From the IMG/VR virus record IMGVR_UViG_3300027963_000379, positions 1-21,620 of that record: DNA of 21,620 bases. One strand, given 5' to 3'. The notes under the pieces are model-generated. The model did not search any database. It worked only from the letters and a program-made list of their open reading frames with translations, and was not told where the DNA came from. Shown here in pieces: positions 15,182-21,557 of the stretch; the first letter of the stretch is position 1; each line of letters begins with the position of its first letter. Source of the DNA: a virus. The position numbers were made by a program, and so were the translations under genes.

Positions 15182-15769
15182 ATGAAATCATTTAAAGACT
15201 ACCTTACAGAAAGCAAAAAGACCTACGATTTTCGTGTAAAAATCGCCGGGGATATGACTACAGAGCAAGAAACTCTGTTAAAATCCAGCCTTGATAAATT
15301 TCAAATAAGTGGATTTAAAAAGACAGGCAAAACTCCTATTCAAGAACTACCCCTAGATTTTCCGCAGGTTAAAAACTGTGAAGTCAATATCTACGAAGTA
15401 GTACTAAATTATCCTACTACTCAAAACGAGCTAACTGAATATCTCAGCGACAGTTTAAAAATCAATAAAAAGCATTTAGTTGTGAGAAGTCCGGGAGAGC
15501 CCACAGAAGAATATCAACAACAAGAAGCTCCGCGTAAAGGTGCTTTGTTAGACGACGCCGAATATAGTGAAGCACCTAATGCTAAATTTGAAGATTATTA
15601 CGGTGACAAGTATAACAGTGGATTTGTCAAAGAATTAAATGATATCCTGAAGCTACAGCGTAAGGCACGTGGAGAACAAATTCCTACTGAATCAGCAGCA
15701 AAATACAATACAGATGCAGACGTTAATACAAATTCAGTAATGACACAAGCACCCGATCCAAGGAAATAA
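15182..15769 (+). CDS. Probable internal head protein with T4-type capsid-targeting sequence
   Basis: The 195-residue protein begins MKSFKDYLTES. This lines up residue for residue with the capsid-targeting sequence of T4 internal proteins (MKTYQEFIAE), which directs them into the prohead and is cut after Glu10 by protease gp21. The expected cut would be between Glu10 and Ser11. The rest has an alpha/beta domain at about residues 14-105 (YDFRVKIAGDM through KKHLVVRSPGE), then a polar acidic tail (EDYYGDKYNSGFVKELNDIL and onward). The domain is not one I can name. It lies between the terminase subunit genes. A role inside the head is inferred from the N-terminus; other T4-like proteins also begin with MKxFxxF, so this is not certain. 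Confidence 0.62.
   Translation: MKSFKDYLTESKKTYDFRVKIAGDMTTEQETLLKSSLDKFQISGFKKTGKTPIQELPLDFPQVKNCEVNIYEVVLNYPTTQNELTEYLSDSLKINKKHLVVRSPGEPTEEYQQQEAPRKGALLDDAEYSEAPNAKFEDYYGDKYNSGFVKELNDILKLQRKARGEQIPTESAAKYNTDADVNTNSVMTQAPDPRK
15761..15768 (+). promoter_or_regulatory. Degenerate late motif AGGAAATA, or Shine-Dalgarno AGGA
   Basis: AGGAAATA is 5 nt before the ATG at 15774, the same spacing as the other late motifs, but lacks the T of TAAATA. AGGA could instead act as a ribosome site 9 nt before the ATG. The two readings cannot be separated by eye. Confidence 0.3.
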
Positions 15770-15773
15770 AATT

Positions 15774-16820
15774 ATGCATATGATCGATCTCGTAAAAAGA
15801 TTGGCCGAATTAGACGCCAGCAATCCCAATGTAATTAAAGAAGAGTCCGGCACTGTCAGTTGCTCCAGCTGCGGTGATAAATTTAAAATTGCTGGTCGCA
15901 AAGACGGATTCAGTCATTGTAGTGATCATAAAGGCCACAAGGCATTAGACGAAAGTGTGTCTCTAGAAGAGTGTGGTCCTATGGGCATGATGACAGGCGG
16001 CATGGATCATCATACTCCTGCCAGCATCAATATCACAGCAGATAGTGGTGATGAATTAAGCACCATGCTTCGGGATATTATGACATTAGCGGGTCGCGGT
16101 CATGCAGAACCAGATGCTGACAACATGCCTGTAGATGCAGTTGCAGTAGATATGGCCCCTCCTGCAGAAGTCAGTACGGATGGCGGAGATGATGAAAACG
16201 GTCTCATGCGTAGCATGATGGACAAACTAAATTCTACAGGCGACGAAGAAGAAACTGACGAGTCTGACGACAGAGTTTATGACAACAGCCCAGATGAAGA
16301 AACGGAAGATTACAGTGCATTAACACGTCACGGTGATCTAAATAAGAATTCAGTGCAGGGTGATCGTATGGACGGTAATATGCCCAAGGCACATGTTACA
16401 ATGGAAGATCAGTTGATGGCAGACTGGAAACAGTTTATGACCGAAGGTGTGGCGGAAGGCGAAGGCAAGACACAAAAGTACGAAATGATGCTGAAAAATG
16501 GACAAGTAAAAAAGTTCATTGCCAAAGATGATGCCGATGCCAAACGCATTGCCGCAGGACACAGTGCTAAAAGTGTTATTAAGATGAAAGGCGATGTTCC
16601 TGGTGACAAAATAGCAGAGCAAGGTGTGGCGGAAGGTGACAGCGGAGCAAAATACCGTGTCAAATCGGTTGGTAATGATGTTAACCCAGCAACCGATGAA
16701 AGATGTGACTACTATATTAATCCTGTAACTGACAAAAAAGTTTACTGTAAGCCTGGACAAAAAGTCAGCAAAGGCGATCATGTAAACCCCACCACAGGCA
16801 AGGTTACACCTAAGGTTTAA
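15774..16820 (+). CDS. Acidic virion-associated protein with zinc-finger-like motif and GVAEG repeat cassette
   Basis: I do not recognise a named function for this 348-residue protein. It has four parts. An N-terminal helix is followed by a CxxC-x15-CxxH motif (C30, C33, C49, H52), possibly zinc-binding. A long acidic Met/Asp/Glu-rich region (residues 65-220) includes IMTLAGRG and VAVDMAPPAE. Two copies of GVAEG (225-229 and 284-288) enclose a basic segment (KYEMMLKNGQVKKFIAKDDA). The C-terminal part has three NPxT[DG] repeats. The ATG at 15774 follows the upstream stop closely; a second ATG at 15780 is possible. Composition and location suggest a head or core protein. The GVAEG modules look like later additions to the C-terminus. 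A terminator follows the gene. Confidence 0.62.
   Translation: MHMIDLVKRLAELDASNPNVIKEESGTVSCSSCGDKFKIAGRKDGFSHCSDHKGHKALDESVSLEECGPMGMMTGGMDHHTPASINITADSGDELSTMLRDIMTLAGRGHAEPDADNMPVDAVAVDMAPPAEVSTDGGDDENGLMRSMMDKLNSTGDEEETDESDDRVYDNSPDEETEDYSALTRHGDLNKNSVQGDRMDGNMPKAHVTMEDQLMADWKQFMTEGVAEGEGKTQKYEMMLKNGQVKKFIAKDDADAKRIAAGHSAKSVIKMKGDVPGDKIAEQGVAEGDSGAKYRVKSVGNDVNPATDERCDYYINPVTDKKVYCKPGQKVSKGDHVNPTTGKVTPKV
16444..16636 (+). repeat. In-frame 16-nt direct repeat coding GVAEG, 177 nt apart
   Basis: The 16-mer AAGGTGTGGCGGAAGG occurs at 16444-16459 and 16621-16636. Both copies are in the same frame and code for GVAEG. The 177-nt period is exactly 59 codons, so loss or gain of one unit would keep the frame. 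The repeat is more GC-rich than the surrounding sequence. Confidence 0.85.
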
Positions 16821-16838
16821 CAAAATCAAAACAAGTAC

Positions 16839-16864
16839 AAAAAAGCCTCTTCGGAGGCTTTTTT
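16839..16864 (+). terminator. Rho-independent terminator with TTCG loop, before gp17
   Basis: An 11-bp perfect stem (16839-16849 with 16854-16864) encloses a TTCG tetraloop. GCCTC/GAGGC is flanked by A6 and T7, so it may work on both strands. It ends the 15774 transcript just ahead of the gp17 late motif. Confidence 0.93.
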
Positions 16865-16866
16865 TA

Positions 16867-16874
16867 CGTAAATA
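16867..16874 (+). promoter_or_regulatory. T4-type late promoter CGTAAATA for gp17 (leaderless class)
   Basis: CGTAAATA starts 2 nt past the terminator stem and ends 5 nt before the gp17 ATG at 16880. The terminator upstream leaves no room for a leader or a Shine-Dalgarno site on a transcript from this promoter. Confidence 0.7.
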
Positions 16875-16879
16875 AAAAT

Positions 16880-18460
16880 ATGGCTATAAAACAAACCAAA
16901 CTGGTAAAAACCGCTCACAGCCAGCAAAAATTTAATCAACAGCAAATTGATGATCTTGTTGCCTGTAGTGATCCCAAAACCGGTCCTCATTATTTTTTAG
17001 ATAACTTTTTCTATATACAGCATCCAGTTAAAGGGCAACTTCGGTACGAAGCATTTGAGTATCAGCGTAGATTAATAGACAGTTATCACGATCATAGATT
17101 TAATGTAAATCTACTGCCTAGACAGACAGGTAAGACTACTACCGCAGCAGGTTACCTATTGTGGTTTGCCATGTTCATTCCTGACAGTACCATACTAATT
17201 GCTGCACACAAATATACAGGTGCTCAAGAGATTATGAATCGTGTGAGATATGCCTACGAGCTGTGTCCTGATCATATTCGCTGCGGTGCCACCAGTTATA
17301 ACAAACAGAGTATAGAATTTGACAATGGATCACGTATTGTAGCACAGACTACAACTGAAACAACTGGTCGTGGTATGAGTTTGAGCCTGCTGTATGCTGA
17401 TGAGTTTGCATTTGTTCCACCTAATGTGGCCACTGAATTCTGGACTTCTATCAGTCCTACACTGGCTACTGGTGGTAAAGCAATTATTACATCAACGCCA
17501 AATAGTGACGAAGATCAGTTTGCACAGATTTGGAAAGAAGCCAATTACAGGTTTGATGAACATGGTAACCAAGCCAAGATCGGTCGCAATGGATTCTTTC
17601 CGTTTAAAGCACACTGGAGTGAGCATCCCGAACGTGATGAAAAATGGGCCGAGGTCGAACGTAGTCGTATTGGGGAAGAACGATTTAGACGAGAACACGA
17701 AGTTGAATTTCTTGTATTTGATGAAACACTAATTAATAGCATTAAGTTGTCTACTCTAGAAGGTCGAGATCCTTTTATGAAGATGGGGCAGGCTCGATGG
17801 TATAAACGGATCAAGACCCATTCTAGTTATATAGTGGCACTAGACCCTAGTCTAGGTACAGGTGGCGATCCTGCTGCTATACAAATACTGGAAATACCCA
17901 GTTTTGAACAGGTAGCCGAATGGCAACATAACCTGACTCCTATTCAGGGACAGGTTAGAATCTTGAGAGACCTCTGTAATTATATCAATGACGAGTGTAC
18001 CAAGCACGGATCACAGGCCAATATTTACTACAGCGTAGAAAATAATGCAGTAGGTGAAGCAGCATTAGTGGCCATTGACGAATTGGGGGAACAAAGTATA
18101 CCTGGGCTGTTTTTGAGCGAGCCCATTAAGAAAGGACACATAAGGCGGTTCCGAAAAGGGTTCAATACTACACACAGTAGTAAAATTGCCATCTGTGCCA
18201 AATTAAAACACTTGATCGAAAGTGACAGACTTAAATTATTCAGCAAGCCATTGATCAGTGAGTTAAAAACCTATGTGGCTAAAGGCATCAGTTTTGAAGG
18301 CAAAGCGGGCAGTCATGACGATCTTGTCAGCAGTCTATTATTAGCGTTAAGAATGGTTATCATGTTGCAAGAATGGGATCCTGCCATCTATGACAAGATG
18401 CGGGAAGAACGCGACGATGAATGGATCATGCCCCTGCCCATCTATGTCAGCAATTTTTAA
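16880..18460 (+). CDS. gp17: Terminase large subunit gp17
   Basis: The 526-residue protein is the ATP-driven DNA packaging motor and nuclease. The N-terminal ATPase has a Walker A motif PRQTGKTTT (from residue 80), a Walker B motif LLYADEFAF (D174, catalytic E175), and a coupling motif IITSTPN. The C-terminal RNase H-like nuclease keeps three acidic positions: D322 in ALDPSLGTGGDP, E387 in VENNAVGEAAL, and D480/D481 in GSHDDLVSSLLLALRM. These correspond to D401, E458 and D542 of T4 gp17. T4 gp17 has 610 residues; this shorter form is usual in environmental T4-like phages. It partners with gp16, located 1.7 kb upstream. The start is fixed by the late motif; no Shine-Dalgarno site is present. 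Confidence 0.97.
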   Translation: MAIKQTKLVKTAHSQQKFNQQQIDDLVACSDPKTGPHYFLDNFFYIQHPVKGQLRYEAFEYQRRLIDSYHDHRFNVNLLPRQTGKTTTAAGYLLWFAMFIPDSTILIAAHKYTGAQEIMNRVRYAYELCPDHIRCGATSYNKQSIEFDNGSRIVAQTTTETTGRGMSLSLLYADEFAFVPPNVATEFWTSISPTLATGGKAIITSTPNSDEDQFAQIWKEANYRFDEHGNQAKIGRNGFFPFKAHWSEHPERDEKWAEVERSRIGEERFRREHEVEFLVFDETLINSIKLSTLEGRDPFMKMGQARWYKRIKTHSSYIVALDPSLGTGGDPAAIQILEIPSFEQVAEWQHNLTPIQGQVRILRDLCNYINDECTKHGSQANIYYSVENNAVGEAALVAIDELGEQSIPGLFLSEPIKKGHIRRFRKGFNTTHSSKIAICAKLKHLIESDRLKLFSKPLISELKTYVAKGISFEGKAGSHDDLVSSLLLALRMVIMLQEWDPAIYDKMREERDDEWIMPLPIYVSNF

Positions 18461-18466
18461 TAAATA
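18459..18466 (+). promoter_or_regulatory. T4-type late promoter AATAAATA, 5 nt before ATG (leaderless class)
   Basis: The motif overlaps the gp17 stop (18458-18460) and ends 5 nt before the ATG at 18472. This spacing decides the start of the next gene, whose frame is also open further upstream. Confidence 0.65.
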
Positions 18467-18471
18467 ATGCA

Positions 18472-20211
18472 ATGAAGCCTATACAAATTATCAGCCAAGA
18501 TCTATTCGACAAAATTCGCAGCCGTTTCAGTAACCTAGAAATGGGGGATGAGACTGGTGCAGTGACCATCGAACCAACAGCAGCACGTTTTTTTGATTTT
18601 GACTTCGTCAGAGAAGGAGTAGATCTAGGGCGAGTTAGCATCAGCTTAAACGATTTAGGCAGTCTTAAAGTCTATTATAGTCAAGGTATCACAGAAGGTG
18701 AAGACGACAGTAGCAAACAATTATGGTATGATTTTCTTAAAGAAATGAGATTTTTTGCCATGCGTAGGCTATTGAGATTTGACACCAGAGACATTGCCAA
18801 AACCAATCTTGACAAAAATGATTTTCAACACCTTGCTAAAACACAGGGGCCCAAGGAAGAAACTATGACAACAATGAATGAAAGCCAATGGAACCATAAA
18901 AGCTCAAAGAAAACCAGTCGTGCGGTCAAGGGCCGTACAGAGGTTATTATGAGACATCATAATCCAGTATCAGAAACATATCCAGGTGCTCGTAGCCAAC
19001 GTAAAAACATCAAGGCAATTTTTATTCAGAACAGAGACGGTGAGCGTTTTAAATATCCTTTTATACATCCAGCAGGTGCATTTGCCATGGCTCAACACGT
19101 AGATCATGGTGGTGCTCCACACGATCCAGCAGGCAAGGCCATTATCAGCATCAGCGAGCAAATTGCACAACTAAGCGAATTTCAACGTAAAATACAACAT
19201 CAAACACTGCACGACGATGCAACAGGAATAACAGAAAGGGCCATAGGCCGACTTACAGAACTAAAAGCAAAGATTGCTGCTTTAGGCAAACGTCATCATT
19301 ATGAATCATGGCTCAGTGAATTTACTGAACAACAACCTATGGACGATGGACTAGAATTAGACGCCGTTACTATGGAAGATTACAAGAGCAAATTTACACA
19401 GAAAAATTTCCAAGAAGAATTAACACAATTTTTTCCTTTAATTCATCGCATAATGCAGGAGGCTAATAAAGTAGAATTAGAAGATTTTGTCAAAGAACAA
19501 GAACAAGAAGATGATATAGAAGAAACTGTAAAAGAAGACATATTCAATGAATTTGAACAATGGGCAGAAGCAATGGAACAGAATGTGTTCGACATCGAAC
19601 AACTAACTGCTGCCATGGAGGCTTTGCCACAACCGTTGTCGTTAGCAGACGAAGTCAGCGTTGATGAAACCGTACGGTTCTTTAACGAACACGGAATTCA
19701 AGATCCAGAACTAGAACAAAATCTCAAAGATCAGGCAAGAATTGATTCAACAGCAGATCCTGTAAAAGAAGTATTGTTACCATGGGCACAACAACCAGAA
19801 AATCAAGAACAATATCCAGGCCTAACAGAACTATTAACCACATATGCCGGTGGAGAGGAACCCCAGGGAGAAACTCCACCTGCAGAGCCGGCGGCTACAG
19901 AACCAGCACCGGATCAGGAGCAACCTGTAGCAGAATCCCGTGATTTTAAGAAAATGGCTAGAGAAGTTGTAGAAATGGTAAAAACACGGTTCAATCGAGA
20001 TAATCCCAATATGGAAGCGTTTAACGGACACGAAGGCATTTTAACTGATGTAGAAAAACATGTTAAAGAAAACTACGGTGATGAAGTTGCTGAAGCGGCT
20101 AGACAGGTGGCAGAAAAGGCCATGTCCAAAATGACTCATATGTGGAAGCAACGACACGGGCATGATTACGAAATGGAAAGCATCCTCAAATTGGCAGGTA
20201 TGAAAAAATAA
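18472..20211 (+). CDS. Large conserved T4-like phage protein of unknown function, probable virion protein
   Basis: The frame is open from 18421 inside gp17, but ATG 18472 (MKPIQIISQDLF, 579 residues) is preferred for its late motif. The N-terminal 100 residues form a mixed alpha/beta domain. A conserved block follows: KTSRAVKGRTEVIMRHHNPV, then GARSQRKNIKAIFIQN, then GERFKYPFIHPAGAFAMAQH and VDHGGAPHD. A helical region (about 230-400) is very acidic (EQEQEDDIEETVKEDIF). A Pro/Glu/Ala-rich linker (about 475-505) leads to a helical C-terminal domain ending ESILKLAGMKK. I recall proteins with the GAR...I.fIQ..GERFkyP...l.GArAM..H pattern in uncultured T4-like phages, where they are unnamed. It has no membrane segment. 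Late promoter and position next to terminase suggest a head or neck component. Confidence 0.7.
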   Translation: MKPIQIISQDLFDKIRSRFSNLEMGDETGAVTIEPTAARFFDFDFVREGVDLGRVSISLNDLGSLKVYYSQGITEGEDDSSKQLWYDFLKEMRFFAMRRLLRFDTRDIAKTNLDKNDFQHLAKTQGPKEETMTTMNESQWNHKSSKKTSRAVKGRTEVIMRHHNPVSETYPGARSQRKNIKAIFIQNRDGERFKYPFIHPAGAFAMAQHVDHGGAPHDPAGKAIISISEQIAQLSEFQRKIQHQTLHDDATGITERAIGRLTELKAKIAALGKRHHYESWLSEFTEQQPMDDGLELDAVTMEDYKSKFTQKNFQEELTQFFPLIHRIMQEANKVELEDFVKEQEQEDDIEETVKEDIFNEFEQWAEAMEQNVFDIEQLTAAMEALPQPLSLADEVSVDETVRFFNEHGIQDPELEQNLKDQARIDSTADPVKEVLLPWAQQPENQEQYPGLTELLTTYAGGEEPQGETPPAEPAATEPAPDQEQPVAESRDFKKMAREVVEMVKTRFNRDNPNMEAFNGHEGILTDVEKHVKENYGDEVAEAARQVAEKAMSKMTHMWKQRHGHDYEMESILKLAGMKK

Positions 20212-20234
20212 TCTGGACACTTTAGTGGTTGCGA

Positions 20235-20242
20235 GATAAATA
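20235..20242 (+). promoter_or_regulatory. Late-type motif GATAAATA overlapping a terminator
   Basis: GATAAATA sits 23 nt after the stop of the 579-aa gene. The last base is the first of the terminator stem. A transcript starting at the expected +1 (20248) would begin inside the left arm of the hairpin. No start codon lies at the 5-nt distance. Confidence 0.4.
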
Positions 20243-20274
20243 AAGTTAGCATACAATACATGTATGCTAACTTT
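20242..20274 (+). terminator. Strong rho-independent terminator between late module and gp32
   Basis: A 14-bp perfect stem (20242-20255 with 20261-20274) with a 5-nt loop is followed by a T-rich run (20272-20280). It separates the late structural block from the gp32-uvsX block. Confidence 0.93.
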
Positions 20275-20303
20275 TTTCTTTTAGTCAGTGGGCTAAAAGG
20301 AAT

Positions 20304-20323
20304 GGCATAACAAAGGCATAACA
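20304..20323 (+). repeat. Tandem GGCATAACA repeat in the gp32 leader
   Basis: GGCATAACA occurs at 20304-20312 and 20315-20323, an 11-nt period. It lies just upstream of the ribosome site (AAGGAG at 20326-20331) of gp32. T4 gp32 represses its own translation by binding its leader RNA, so this repeat is a candidate operator; that link is inference. Confidence 0.5.
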
Positions 20324-20338
20324 TCAAGGAGAAATATT

Positions 20339-21334
20339 ATGGCAACTTTGGCTGAAATTCGTGCAAAACTTCAAGCATCTTCGCAACAAAACACCGGAAC
20401 AGGTGGCGGAGACAACGCAATTTATCCACATTGGAATATCCCAGAAGGTTCGACTGTAACAGTGCGTTTCCTTCCAGATGCAGATCCTAACAACACCTTT
20501 TTCTGGGTTGAACGTAACCTAATTAAACTACCCTTTGCTGGCGTCAAAGGCGAAACCAATAGCAAACCTGTTCAAGTACAAGTTCCTTGTATGGAGATGT
20601 GGGGAGAAACTTGCCCAATCTTGTCTGAGGTTCGTCCTTGGTTTAAAGACAAGAGTTTGGAAGAAATGGGCCGTCGTTATTGGAAAAAGAAGTCATATCT
20701 TTTCCAAGGGTTTGTGGTCGATAGCAAGTATCAAGAGGACAAGACTCCGGAAAATCCCATCCGTCGATTTATCATTGGTAGCCAAATCTTTAACATTGTT
20801 AAGAACGCACTGATGGATGCAGAGATTGAAGAACTGCCCACCGATTACATTCGTGGCTTGGACTTTAAGATCATTAAAACCAGTAAAGGTGGCTATGCTG
20901 ACTACAGCACCAGCAACTGGGCTCGACGTGAACGTGCTCTAAATCAAGCTGAACAAGATGCTATTAACCAGCATAATCTGTTCAAACTCAGTGACTTCCT
21001 GCCTAAGAAACCAGGTGCAGTTGAACTTAAAGTCATGAAAGAAATGTTTGAAGCATCAGTTGATGGCGAAGCATTTGACATGGACAAATGGGGTCAATAC
21101 TTCAAACCAGCAGGCATGGGCGGTGGCGGTAGTGCTACCGGTACCGGTAAAGTAGCGGCATCAACTGATGACGAAGAAGCAGTAGCATATGAAGCACCAG
21201 TAGCACAATCTAAACCTGCAGTGGCCGCAAAGCCTGCAGAACCAGAAGCTGAAGCCGACGCTAGTTCGGGCAGTGAAGCCAGCGGCCGTGCCGCAGACAT
21301 CATTGCTATGATTCGCAAACGTCAATCAACTTAA
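20339..21334 (+). CDS. gp32: Single-stranded DNA binding protein gp32
   Basis: The 331-residue protein is the phage replication, recombination and repair SSB. It has the basic N-terminus expected for self-association (MATLAEIRAKLQASS), an OB-fold core with VTVRFLPDADPNNTFFWVE, CMEMWGETCP, RYWKKKSYLFQGFVV, NPIRRFIIGSQIF and KGGYADYSTSNWARRERAL, and an acidic, Ala/Pro/Ser-rich C-terminal region (from about residue 255) ending in RAADIIAMIRKRQST. In T4 the zinc site uses one His and three Cys. Here C84 and C92 are present but the third Cys position is Leu95 (CPIL), so zinc binding is probably altered or lost. AAGGAG lies 7 nt before the ATG. It is followed by a small gene and uvsX, consistent with an early or middle replication unit. 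Confidence 0.95.
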   Translation: MATLAEIRAKLQASSQQNTGTGGGDNAIYPHWNIPEGSTVTVRFLPDADPNNTFFWVERNLIKLPFAGVKGETNSKPVQVQVPCMEMWGETCPILSEVRPWFKDKSLEEMGRRYWKKKSYLFQGFVVDSKYQEDKTPENPIRRFIIGSQIFNIVKNALMDAEIEELPTDYIRGLDFKIIKTSKGGYADYSTSNWARRERALNQAEQDAINQHNLFKLSDFLPKKPGAVELKVMKEMFEASVDGEAFDMDKWGQYFKPAGMGGGGSATGTGKVAASTDDEEAVAYEAPVAQSKPAVAAKPAEPEAEADASSGSEASGRAADIIAMIRKRQST

Positions 21335-21346
21335 TAGGAGATTGCT

Positions 21347-21556
21347 ATGACCAAAAAATCAATCTCTTCGATTGGCGATAAACTTGCCAAGGTAAGTGAA
21401 TCATTCGCTGTCAATATGTATGACAACGGCTATTTGTTTGAAATCTCAGGTCGTGATGAGGATGGTGACTATAAATCTGCAAAAATTATGGTCTCCGATT
21501 TATCACAACTGGCTGCTCTAGTACAAGAAGCTACAGAAATGCCAAGGGACGACTGA
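21347..21556 (+). CDS. Small conserved protein between gp32 and uvsX
   Basis: The 69-residue protein starts MTKKSISSIGDKLAKVSESF and continues with beta-like segments (NMYDNGYLFEISGRD, DYKSAKIMVSDL) and a C-terminal helix with an acidic end. I recall near-identical small proteins beside gp32 in environmental T4-like phages, without a known function. AGGAG lies about 8 nt before the ATG, and the gene lies 12 nt after gp32 and 1 nt before uvsX, so it is part of that operon. A role in regulating or assisting gp32 or UvsX is possible from position only. Confidence 0.75.
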   Translation: MTKKSISSIGDKLAKVSESFAVNMYDNGYLFEISGRDEDGDYKSAKIMVSDLSQLAALVQEATEMPRDD

Positions 21557-21557
21557 T

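Noticed and set aside
16337-16344. TCTAAATA inside the 15774 gene
   Set aside because: It matches the late core, but it is within coding sequence with no gene start near it; single matches are expected by chance in AT-rich DNA.
16350-16829. 159-codon open frame on the minus strand, opposite the acidic protein gene
   Set aside because: It lies over a gene with clear features (Cys motif, GVAEG repeats, terminator after it). The translation is Phe/Cys/Val-rich with no known pattern, as expected for the complement of an acidic Lys/Asp-rich gene, and no start signal is present.
18421-18471. Longer start for the 579-aa protein inside gp17
   Set aside because: The added 17 residues are encoded within the gp17 C-terminus and have no ribosome site, while ATG 18472 has a late motif at the standard spacing.
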